Below are positions 6,301-13,012 of a stretch of DNA of 15,096 nt, in pieces. The DNA is from Opitutia bacterium. Lineage in GTDB: Bacteria > Verrucomicrobiota > Verrucomicrobiia > Opitutales > Opitutaceae. The DNA is taken from assembly GCA_003157575.1 (NCBI GenBank), contig PMKA01000231.1, positions 1 through 15,096 of the forward strand. Direction: 5' to 3'. Positions within the stretch are counted from its first letter, which is position 1; each line of letters opens with the position of its first letter. The position numbers and the translations under genes are program-made. The notes under the pieces were generated by a model. That model searched no databases and was not told the origin of the DNA. It saw only the letters and a program-made list of their open reading frames with translations.

Positions 6301-8783
6301 GCAGGACGACCGTCGATTACGGAGTCGATCTGGGAACGACCAACAGCACCATCGCGGTGGTGACGGGGACGACGACGGAGGTCATCAAGAATAATCTTGA
6401 ATCGGATATAACGCCGTCCGCCGTCTTCATCAGCGGCAAGGGAAATCTTTGGGTCGGCCAGAACGCCCGCTCGAAGATGGCCGACGAGCGCGCGGAGGAG
6501 GATGTGTTTCTCGAGTTCAAGCGGCGGATGGGCACCGGTTACGAATACAAGTTCCGGGCGAGCGGGCGGCGGATGAGCCCGGAGCAGCTTTCTGCGGAGG
6601 TGCTGAAGGCTCTCCGCGGCGACGTGGCCCAGAGAAAAGGCGAGGAGATCTCGGCGGCCGTGCTCACCGTGCCCGCGGCGTTCGAGCTCCACCAGTGCGA
6701 TGCCACGAAACGGGCGGCGGAGCTGGCCGGGTTCCAGACGTCGCTGCTGCTGCAGGAACCCGTGGCCGCGGCGCTGGCCTACGGGCACCAGAAGCTGGAC
6801 GCCAAGGCCTACTGGCTGGTCTTCGATTTCGGCGGCGGCACGTTCGACGCGGCGCTGATCCGCTCCGAGGACGGCACGATGGTCGTCGCGAACCACGGCG
6901 GCGACAATCTGCTGGGCGGTTCCGACATCGATTGGGCGATTGTGGAGCAGCTGCTCATCCCGCGGGTGAAGGAGCAGCTTGGGATTCGCGATCTGGAGCG
7001 CGGTTCCGCCGCCTGCAAGCACGACCTTCTGCGTCTCAAGGCGGCTGCGGAGACGGCAAAGATCGAGCTGTCGTACAAGGAGACGACGGCGCTCGAGGCG
7101 GCGCTGCGCCGGGGCGCCGGCGAACCCGTGTTGTTCGAGACCCAGCTCACCCGCCGGGAGGTTGCGCAAATCGCCGAGCCGAGCGTGCTGAAGGCGGTCG
7201 AAATTGCAAAACGCGTCCTGTCGGAAAAGGGCGTCGACCCGTCGGCGGTGGAGAAGATGGTCTTCGTCGGCGGGCCCACCCTGGCCCCGTATTTCCGGGA
7301 GCTGGTGAAGGAACAGCTCCGCATTCCGTTTGATGTCGGCGTCGATCCGCTGACCGTTGTGGCCCGCGGTGCGGCGATCTTTGCGGGGAGCCAGCGGCTG
7401 GCGCCCGGATCGGTTTCGGCGCCGTCGACAAGGACCCTTCTCCACGTCGAATTGTTCTACAGGCCGGTGGGAGCGGATTCTGAGCCGCTGATCGGAGGGA
7501 AAGTCGCCGTGCCTGCGGCGACTCCTGCCGGCTACTCGGTCGAAGTCGTCAATGTACAGTCGAAATGGCGCAGCGGAAAGGCCCCTCTCAAGGAGAACGG
7601 TTCCTTTCAATTCACCGTCCGGGCGGAACGCGAGATCCAGAACACGTTCCGGATCGAGGTGCGCGATCCGGCCGGCAACCTCTGCCTCACCGCCCCCGAC
7701 CAGTTCAACTACACCATCGGTGTGATCGTCGAGGAGCAGCCGATCATCAATAACATGGGTGTCGCGATGTCGGACAACAAGGTCGGCGTCCATTTCACCA
7801 AAGGACAGGGCCTGCCGGCCAAGCACAAGCGTTCCTACCGGACCACGGTGGGACTGCGGAAGGGAGAATCGGGAAGCGTGGTGAAGATTCCTGTGGTGGA
7901 GGGAAACCGCGAGCTGGCGGACCGGAACATCCTCATCGGCGCGCTCGAAATCACGCCTGACAAGATCGACCGCGATCTTCCTGCCGGCAGCGAAGTCGAG
8001 GTGACCATGCGCATGGACGCCTCGCGGCTGCTCACGGTTGTGGCCTATGTGCCGCTGCTGGACGAGGAGTTCCCGGCCAGGATCAACCTGGGGGGAAAGG
8101 TGCGCCAGCCCGACATCGCCGTGTTGCGGCAGGAATGGAATCGTGAACTGGCGCGCCTGACCGATCTCAAACAGGGGCTCGAAGAGGCCGGCGAGCGCGA
8201 TGCGGTCGAGATTCTGCGGCAGCTGGAGACCTCCGGGATGATGAGGAACCTGGAACGCCGGTCGATGGGCGATGGCGCGGATTTTGACGCTTTGCTGAAG
8301 GTCGACAGGGACTTGATCGAATTCAAGATCGCGCTTGACGATGTTGCCGCCAGGGTGGCCTGGCCTGCGAGCGTCCGGGAGGCGGAGAACTGGCTGGCGG
8401 ACCTCGACCGGCTCGTTGCGCGGGACGGCACGGAGGAGGAGAAGGCCCGGGGCCAGAAGCTGCGTGAGCAGGTGCGTTCCATCGTGGCGGACAAGAATGA
8501 GGACCGCCTCAAGAAGAAGATCGAGGAGATCGCCGACGTCTATGCAACGACCCTCTACCGCCGGCCGGTCTTCTGGATCGAGTATTTTGAGAGCCTCGGA
8601 CGGAGCCGCCTGCTGATGCGCGACCAGGCGAAGGCCGGCGCTCTTCTTCAGGAAGGACGGGGGTGCGTTGCCGTCAACGATCTGGTCGGCCTGAAGAATG
8701 TTGTTTTCCAGCTTCAAAACATGCTGCCGAGGAGGGTGGCTGAACTCGCCCGCCGGGGGTACGGCTCCGGGCTGGCCGCCTGA
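6297..8783 (+). CDS. Divergent Hsp70 (DnaK-like) chaperone with enlarged region between ATPase and substrate domains
   Basis: An ATP-dependent chaperone of the Hsp70 superfamily with 828 residues against about 640 for DnaK. The nucleotide-binding domain (1 to about 370) has all core motifs: phosphate-1 GVDLGTTNS (9-17), FKRRMG with the catalytic-lysine equivalent K75, EPVAAALAYG (154-163), phosphate-2 FDFGGGTFD (176-184), GDNLLGGSDID (202-212) and adenosine-motif VGGPTLAP (324-331). The DnaK autophosphorylated Thr in GDTHLGG is replaced by Asn204. The conserved hydrophobic linker (DVTPLSLGIE type) is not found. Residues about 375-500 instead form a strand-rich segment. A beta substrate-binding-like region resumes at GLPAKHKRSYRTT (505-517), comparable to DnaK's IPTKHSQVF, and runs to about 590. 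A long charged helical tail (about 605-828) closes the protein and lacks a DnaK EEVD-like or acidic end. It is coupled to the preceding GrpE-like gene and may be the central ATPase of a specialised system. Confidence 0.95.
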   Translation: MSRTTVDYGVDLGTTNSTIAVVTGTTTEVIKNNLESDITPSAVFISGKGNLWVGQNARSKMADERAEEDVFLEFKRRMGTGYEYKFRASGRRMSPEQLSAEVLKALRGDVAQRKGEEISAAVLTVPAAFELHQCDATKRAAELAGFQTSLLLQEPVAAALAYGHQKLDAKAYWLVFDFGGGTFDAALIRSEDGTMVVANHGGDNLLGGSDIDWAIVEQLLIPRVKEQLGIRDLERGSAACKHDLLRLKAAAETAKIELSYKETTALEAALRRGAGEPVLFETQLTRREVAQIAEPSVLKAVEIAKRVLSEKGVDPSAVEKMVFVGGPTLAPYFRELVKEQLRIPFDVGVDPLTVVARGAAIFAGSQRLAPGSVSAPSTRTLLHVELFYRPVGADSEPLIGGKVAVPAATPAGYSVEVVNVQSKWRSGKAPLKENGSFQFTVRAEREIQNTFRIEVRDPAGNLCLTAPDQFNYTIGVIVEEQPIINNMGVAMSDNKVGVHFTKGQGLPAKHKRSYRTTVGLRKGESGSVVKIPVVEGNRELADRNILIGALEITPDKIDRDLPAGSEVEVTMRMDASRLLTVVAYVPLLDEEFPARINLGGKVRQPDIAVLRQEWNRELARLTDLKQGLEEAGERDAVEILRQLETSGMMRNLERRSMGDGADFDALLKVDRDLIEFKIALDDVAARVAWPASVREAENWLADLDRLVARDGTEEEKARGQKLREQVRSIVADKNEDRLKKKIEEIADVYATTLYRRPVFWIEYFESLGRSRLLMRDQAKAGALLQEGRGCVAVNDLVGLKNVVFQLQNMLPRRVAELARRGYGSGLAA

Positions 8784-8837
8784 CGCGAATTTTGCACGCT
8801 TCACCTGCACGCATGCCGGCACACACAAGACAATTCA

Positions 8838-8867
8838 TTGACCCCGCGGCATTCGTCCGCATATCCG
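8838..8867 (+). promoter_or_regulatory. Possible internal promoter upstream of the TPR/membrane gene
   Basis: TTGACC (8838-8843) and TATCCG (8862-8867) with an 18-bp spacer lie just before ATG 8878. The -35 is good and the -10 poor. It might allow separate expression of the fourth gene. Confidence 0.25.
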
Positions 8868-8877
8868 GACCACTGTC

Positions 8878-9372
8878 ATGAACGGATCTCCCGAGGCGCC
8901 GATTCTGACCTGCCTGCGTCTGCTGAAGGCGCTTGATCTTTCGCGTCGAGGGAAGATGCGTGCGGCGCAGTCGTTGCTTGTCGCCGAGGAGACCGCACCC
9001 GAGAATCTGGTCGAGCTTCATGCGCTGGCGGCCCTGGTCACCCGCGAGGGCGACTATCCGCGGGCGTTGCGCCTGTGGCGGATGCTCCTCGAACGCGACC
9101 CCCGGCACGCAGAGGCGGGAAGGATGATCGCTTCGATCGAATTGTGGCAGTCCCGTCCGCCCTGGGTTCGCTATGTTCCGGCAGGCGCGGCGGCCCTGGC
9201 CGTTGTGATCATTGCGCTCGTGGTCATCTTTTCGGGCGGCAGCCCGCCCCCGCCCGCAAGAACCGCGCCGCGGCCGCCGCCTGTGCTTTCGCCCGCGGGT
9301 TCCAGCCAAGCTCCCGCCGCCCCGCAGACCATCACGGTCCCGGGTGCGAACAAACGTCGTCAGGGCCCGTAA
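8878..9372 (+). CDS. Small TPR-like protein with single membrane anchor and Pro-rich tail
   Basis: The 164-residue product has helices at about 10-38, then a TPR-like hairpin (residues about 43-79) whose ELHALAALVTREGDYPRALRLWRMLLERDPRHAEA shows the usual small/large residue pattern. One hydrophobic membrane helix follows at about 99-118 (YVPAGAAALAVVIIALVVIF). The tail is a low-complexity Pro/Ala-rich segment (121-164) ending in basic residues. There is no N-terminal signal peptide, so a cytoplasmic TPR domain anchored by a central helix is likely, with the tail outside (topology inferred). It starts 94 bp after the Hsp70-like gene on the same strand and could tether that system to the membrane. 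No function is known to me. The ribosome site is weak. Confidence 0.75.
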   Translation: MNGSPEAPILTCLRLLKALDLSRRGKMRAAQSLLVAEETAPENLVELHALAALVTREGDYPRALRLWRMLLERDPRHAEAGRMIASIELWQSRPPWVRYVPAGAAALAVVIIALVVIFSGGSPPPPARTAPRPPPVLSPAGSSQAPAAPQTITVPGANKRRQGP

Positions 9373-9425
9373 GCAGGCTTCGCCCGTTTGCGTTTTTTTG
9401 CAAAGCAGGCAATAAGAGCGCTGCT

Positions 9426-10076
9426 ATGGAGACGATATCTACAAAAACGCTTCTGGAACGGCTTCACTGGCGGTATTCGACGAAAAAATTCGATCCGTCG
9501 GCGAAGATCACCGCCGCCGTCTGGTCGGCGATCGAACAGGTGCTCGTGCTTTCCCCTTCCTCTTATGGCCTGCAGCCGTACCGCTTTGTCGTCGTCGCCG
9601 ATCCGGAGCTGCGGAAGAAACTCCGCCCGGTGTCCTGGGACCAGCCGCAGATCACCGATGCCTCGCATCTCGTCGTCTTTGCGCGCAAGCTCGCCATCAC
9701 CGAGGCGGATGTTGAGAGATTTATCAACCTGATCTCCGAGACGCGTTCCACTCCGCGCAATGCCCTCCAACCGTACTACGACATGATGGTCGGCGATCTC
9801 GTGAAGGGTCCGCGGAGCGCCTGGGTCAAGGAATGGGCCGCCCGGCAGACCTACATCGCCCTGGGCAATCTCCTGACCTCGGCGGCGCTGCTCGGCGTCG
9901 ACGCCTGCCCGATCGAGGGCCTCGACCCCGCGAAATACGACGAGATCCTGGGACTGGCCGCCAAGGGGTACGGAACGACAAACGTATGCGCGCTCGGCTA
10001 TCGGGCCGGTGACGACAAATATGCCGTCGCGAAGAAAGTGCGCTTTCCGGGAGACGAGCTGATCGAGCACCGCTAG
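9426..10076 (+). CDS. NAD(P)H-dependent nitroreductase family oxidoreductase (NfsB-like)
   Basis: An FMN-dependent, probably homodimeric cytosolic enzyme that takes electrons from NAD(P)H and reduces nitroaromatics, quinones or related compounds; the physiological substrate is unknown. The product has 216 residues (NfsB has 217). Matching blocks are RYSTKKFDPS (16-25, FMN phosphate contact), SPSSYGLQPYRFVVVAD (43-59), DASHLVVFARK (78-88), ARQTYIALGNLLTSAALLGVDACPIEGLDP (139-168) and KGYGTTNVCALGYRAGDDKY (180-199). The open frame runs 117 codons further upstream but overlaps the previous gene and is non-homologous, so ATG 9426 is chosen. No strong Shine-Dalgarno is visible. It lies 53 bp after the TPR/anchor gene; a link to the chaperone cluster is not shown. 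Confidence 0.93.
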   Translation: METISTKTLLERLHWRYSTKKFDPSAKITAAVWSAIEQVLVLSPSSYGLQPYRFVVVADPELRKKLRPVSWDQPQITDASHLVVFARKLAITEADVERFINLISETRSTPRNALQPYYDMMVGDLVKGPRSAWVKEWAARQTYIALGNLLTSAALLGVDACPIEGLDPAKYDEILGLAAKGYGTTNVCALGYRAGDDKYAVAKKVRFPGDELIEHR

Positions 10077-10087
10077 GAATTCGGCGA

Positions 10088-10126
10088 GCGGCGCGACGCC
10101 CCGCCGCATTCCCGGGCGAAATTTTT
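10088..10126 (+). terminator. Possible rho-independent-like terminator after the nitroreductase gene
   Basis: GCGGCG (10088-10093) pairs with CGCCGC (10102-10107) over an 8-nt loop. A run of five T (10122-10126) follows only after 14 nt, so the geometry is imperfect. Confidence 0.3.
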
Positions 10127-10165
10127 CGTCGCGTGCGGGCTGCGCCTGCTTTTCATCCTGGCTTC

Positions 10166-11614
10166 ATGGGATTACTCGACCGGTTTGTTCCTCAACGCCC
10201 CGTGCGCCCGCCCCATGCGCAGGGGAAATCCGTTTCCGTGCCGGCTCCGGCGCCCCGGGCCGACGTCCGGCTTCCGGAGGAGAAGACTGCGGCCCCTGCG
10301 CCCGCTCCCGAGGAGCCTGCCCCATCCGCCGCCGGCGGAGTATTGGGGCGCCTCAAGGATGCGCGCGAAGCGTTCGCCCGCAAGGACCCCGCCGGCGCCG
10401 TGGCCATCTACGAGGAGGTGCTTGCCGTCGCCGGCGATCGCGCGGACGTCCTTGTGAGCATCTCCGGTGAACTCACCGCCAACGGATGTCCGCGGCAGGT
10501 CATCGATCTCGTCGCGCCGCACTACGATGCGCAACGTCACGGTCCGGCGACGGGCTTCAGTCTGCTGCAGGCCTACATCGCCGTTCGGGAGCCCGAGCCC
10601 GCACAGCATGTTCTCGACCTGCTCTACGCCCTCAACCGGCCTGATTTGCAGGAACGGCTGTTCGGGTTTTCAAATGTGATCGCCGACATGATTTCGCTTG
10701 GCGCCGATGGGACGCCCCCGGGGGCGTCTCCCGAAGCCGGCAGCGCGGCCGGAGGCCCGCCTGACGCCGCTCAGCCCCGGAAGATCGAGATGGCGAGCAT
10801 CAGCAAACCCATCTGGTTTTACGGATTGGAGGACATGGGCGGGCTGCTTCCCAGCAAGGCGGAGAATCTCCGCCGTGTGGCGTTTGCGCAGCTGGCGGTG
10901 CCCGGGCTGGCGGATTTTGCGGAGGTGATGAAACGGCCCGAGGAGGAACTTGGCCGGCTTTCGCGGGGCATCCCCCTCTGGCTCGCCGAGACCCTTTCCT
11001 TCAGCACGAGCTGGACGGGGATCGCAGCCGTCGCCACCTTGCGACGGGAACATTACGGGTTGTTCAACGCCGAATGGACCCACGACAACGTGCGGCAGCT
11101 CGTGGAAACCTCGGGAGACGGGTTCGACTACGTGTTCACCGGCGCCCTTTGGCATAAGGACGAGGCCTTCGAATTGCTCCTGAATCTCTGGGAAGTGAAG
11201 AAATTCCGCATGCGCAAGACATTCACACTTCGCTGGACTCCGGCGACCGCCGACAAGGCGCTTGCGGAATTCTACGCGCAATGGCGCGCTTTCATGGAGT
11301 TCAAGGCCTTTCCTGTCGGGGAGGGCATGGCCTATGAGCCGCCGCAAAATCTCCTCGACTATATCGAGGCGCTCGGGGCCTGCCTCACCCTTTTCCTCGT
11401 CGAGAAACAAGTCCTCCCTCCCGCGCAGGCGCTCGTGCCCGCCGAACTGGCCGCGCGCCTGGGCGCAGGCGCGGCGCAATCCGACGTCGCGTCGCTCCTG
11501 ACGCTCAGCCTTCACGCCCGCGCCCGGCGGCTGGCGCTGCCCGGTTTCGAGTCGCTGCCTCCGCTGGCCACCACGACAGCGGTGGATCAGGCCCGGCAGA
11601 TAGTGTCGTCCTGA
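10166..11614 (+). CDS. Two-part protein of unknown function (helical repeat plus conserved-looking C-terminal domain)
   Basis: The 482-residue product starts MGLLDRFVPQRP at ATG 10166; an in-frame GTG at 10133 would add 11 residues with no better ribosome site. Residues 20-57 are Pro/Ala-rich and disordered. Residues 58-165 form TPR-like helices (LKDAREAFARKDPAGAVAIYEEVLAVAG). Residues 180-206 are a second low-complexity linker. From 208 onward a separate domain begins ASISKPIWFYGLEDMGGLLPSKAENLRRVAFAQLAVPG and continues with aromatic-rich helices (LWHKDEAFELLLNLWEVKKFRMRKTFTLRW) to about 435. I see no signal peptide, membrane helix or catalytic signature. Shared TPR-like architecture with the upstream cluster hints at a protein-interaction role, but this is only inference. 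The 89-bp gap upstream suggests it may be its own transcription unit. Confidence 0.88.
   Translation: MGLLDRFVPQRPVRPPHAQGKSVSVPAPAPRADVRLPEEKTAAPAPAPEEPAPSAAGGVLGRLKDAREAFARKDPAGAVAIYEEVLAVAGDRADVLVSISGELTANGCPRQVIDLVAPHYDAQRHGPATGFSLLQAYIAVREPEPAQHVLDLLYALNRPDLQERLFGFSNVIADMISLGADGTPPGASPEAGSAAGGPPDAAQPRKIEMASISKPIWFYGLEDMGGLLPSKAENLRRVAFAQLAVPGLADFAEVMKRPEEELGRLSRGIPLWLAETLSFSTSWTGIAAVATLRREHYGLFNAEWTHDNVRQLVETSGDGFDYVFTGALWHKDEAFELLLNLWEVKKFRMRKTFTLRWTPATADKALAEFYAQWRAFMEFKAFPVGEGMAYEPPQNLLDYIEALGACLTLFLVEKQVLPPAQALVPAELAARLGAGAAQSDVASLLTLSLHARARRLALPGFESLPPLATTTAVDQARQIVSS
10711..10728. repeat. Perfect 18-bp GC palindrome inside a coding linker
   Basis: GACGCCCCCGGGGGCGTC is exactly self-complementary. 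It lies in the segment encoding the disordered Gly/Pro/Ala linker (about residues 182-188) of the preceding CDS entry. Confidence 0.7.
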
Positions 11615-11654
11615 CGTGGCATCTGCTGCAACCAAACCCGAGACGATTTCGCGG

Positions 11655-11724
11655 GAGGCAACGAAGGAAACGGATACAACGGATTCAGGCGAAGATTCTC
11701 GTCTCGCTTCCCTTCGTTTGCTTC
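11655..11724. repeat. Imperfect inverted-repeat element with a 3 x 9-bp direct repeat, upstream of DAHP synthase
   Basis: Left arm 11655-11671 (GAGGCAACGAAGGAAAC) matches the reverse complement of right arm 11706-11724 (GAAGCAAACGAAGGGAAGC) with a few substitutions and single-base gaps. The left arm starts a run of three 9-bp units: AACGAAGGA (11660), AACGGATAC (11669) and AACGGATTC (11678). On the minus strand the right side reads CACAGAAGCAAACGAAGG, a style I remember as a recurrent intergenic repeat in environmental bacterial genomes (recalled, not searched). It lies entirely in the 136-bp gap before the next gene and could also form a leader hairpin. Confidence 0.6.
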
Positions 11725-11750
11725 TGTGAAAAGCGTTCTCCGATCATCCC

Positions 11751-12818
11751 ATGCCCCGTTTACCCACTTCCGACCTGCGGATCCGCGCCGTCCGTCCGCT
11801 CATCTCCCCCGCGGCGCTCGCCGGGGAACTTCCCCTCGACGACGCAGGCTCGGATTTCGTGGCCCAAAGCCGTCGCGCAGTGGAGGACATCGTGTCGGGG
11901 CGCGACGACCGCCTGCTTGCGCTGGTGGGACCGTGCTCCATCCACGACCCGGTTGCGGCCTGTGAATACGGGGAACGCTTGTGCGAACTGGCGGCGCGAC
12001 ATGCGGCGGAGCTGTTCGTGGTCATGCGGGTCTACTTTGAGAAGCCCCGCACCGTGGTTGGCTGGAAGGGACTGATCAACGATCCCGATCTCGACGGCAG
12101 TTTCCAGATCAACAAGGGTCTGCGAATCGCCCGGCGCCTGATGATCGACCTGACCGCGCGGCGGTTGCCCGTGGCCACCGAGTTTCTCGACACAATCCTG
12201 GGCCAGTATTACGCGGAGCTCGTGAGCTGGGGGGGGATTGGCGCCCGGACCGTCGAAAGCCAGGTGCACAGGGAGCTCGCCTCGGGGCTTTCCATGCCAG
12301 TCGGGTTCAAGAACCGCACGGATGGCAATGTGAAGGTGGCGGTCGACGCCATACTCTCCGCACGGCATGCGCACTGGTTTCCGTCGCTCACAAAGGACGG
12401 GGCGCCCGCAGTGCTCGGCACGGCGGGCAATGACAGCGGCCATCTCGTGCTGCGCGGCGGCGCCAGCGGCCCGAATTTCGGCGCGGAGCCGGTCCGCGCC
12501 GCCGCCGGTCTTTTGAATGGCGCCGGCCTGGCTCCCCTCCTCGTGATCGATTGCAGCCATGCCAACAGCCGCAAGAACGCCGACGCGCAGCCCGCCGTGG
12601 CCGGGGAGATCGCGGCGCAGCTCGCTGCGGGGGAGCGCACAATCTGCGGCGTCATGATCGAAAGCAACCTGCTCGGCGGCGCGCAGGATTGCCACAAGCG
12701 GCCGCTGGTCTACGGACAAAGCATCACCGATCCCTGCCTCTCGCTCGAGAAGACAATCCCTGTGCTGGCCGGTCTGGCCGCCGCGGTCCGGGCGCGGCGC
12801 TCGCGAACGCGACCCTAA
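11751..12818 (+). CDS. 3-deoxy-7-phosphoheptulonate (DAHP) synthase, class I, AroF/G/H type
   Basis: It condenses phosphoenolpyruvate and erythrose 4-phosphate to DAHP, the first step of the shikimate pathway. The product has 355 residues (E. coli AroG has 350). Motifs are ALVGPCSIHDP (57-67, metal ligand C62), MRVYFEKPRTVVGWKGLINDPDLDGSFQINKGLR (92-125, PEP/phosphate binding), ATEFLD, GARTVESQVHRELASGLSMPVGFKNRTDG, HLVLRGG (231-237), IDCSHANSRKN (266-276, H270), GVMIESNLLGG (300-310, E304) and SITDPC (324-329, D327). The N-terminal extension (about residues 8-20) typical of the feedback-regulated class is present. I cannot tell which aromatic amino acid inhibits it, hence no isozyme symbol. 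The ATG at 11751 has only a weak ribosome site. Inverted-repeat elements lie both upstream and downstream. Confidence 0.95.
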   Translation: MPRLPTSDLRIRAVRPLISPAALAGELPLDDAGSDFVAQSRRAVEDIVSGRDDRLLALVGPCSIHDPVAACEYGERLCELAARHAAELFVVMRVYFEKPRTVVGWKGLINDPDLDGSFQINKGLRIARRLMIDLTARRLPVATEFLDTILGQYYAELVSWGGIGARTVESQVHRELASGLSMPVGFKNRTDGNVKVAVDAILSARHAHWFPSLTKDGAPAVLGTAGNDSGHLVLRGGASGPNFGAEPVRAAAGLLNGAGLAPLLVIDCSHANSRKNADAQPAVAGEIAAQLAAGERTICGVMIESNLLGGAQDCHKRPLVYGQSITDPCLSLEKTIPVLAGLAAAVRARRSRTRP

Positions 12819-12837
12819 GATCAGCAATTTCGCACAT

Positions 12838-12992
12838 AGCACACAGAGGCAAGGCATGAGCACAAAGAGAATTGAAGCGGGGAAACTGAATTTCAGGATT
12901 CTCCCGCGAGGTGAAATAACCGGGCAAAGCGCGAACATCTCCAGCAGTCTCCCTGGGTCCTCGTTCCTAGGCTCCGTGCCCTCTGTGACGTG
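12838..12992. repeat. Imperfect inverted-repeat element between DAHP synthase and alkD-like gene
   Basis: The outer arms match as GCACACAGAGGCAAGGCATGAGC (about 12838-12861) against the reverse complement of about 12970-12992 (CACAGAGG, GCA and GAGC shared, with small gaps). Inside lies a short perfect hairpin CTGAATTTCAG (12886-12896). The 194-bp gap has no gene. The CACAGAGG...CACGGAG wording resembles degenerate intergenic repeats common in environmental genomes (recalled, not searched). Confidence 0.55.
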
Positions 12993-13012
12993 CTTCAACC
13001 TCGGTCTTTAGG

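Noticed and set aside
6129..8828. An 899-codon open frame on the minus strand opposite the Hsp70-like gene
   Set aside because: It mirrors a gene with clear Hsp70 motifs in a high-GC codon context, and its composition is Arg/Gly/His-rich without recognisable domains. Shadow frame.
9387..9404. TTTGC/GCAAA hairpin with a T7 run before the nitroreductase gene
   Set aside because: The T run lies in the loop, not after the stem, so it does not fit a rho-independent terminator. The stem is only 5 bp.
9075..9425. A 117-codon N-terminal extension of the nitroreductase
   Set aside because: It overlaps the TPR/anchor gene in another frame and has no family match. The family N-terminus begins exactly at ATG 9426.
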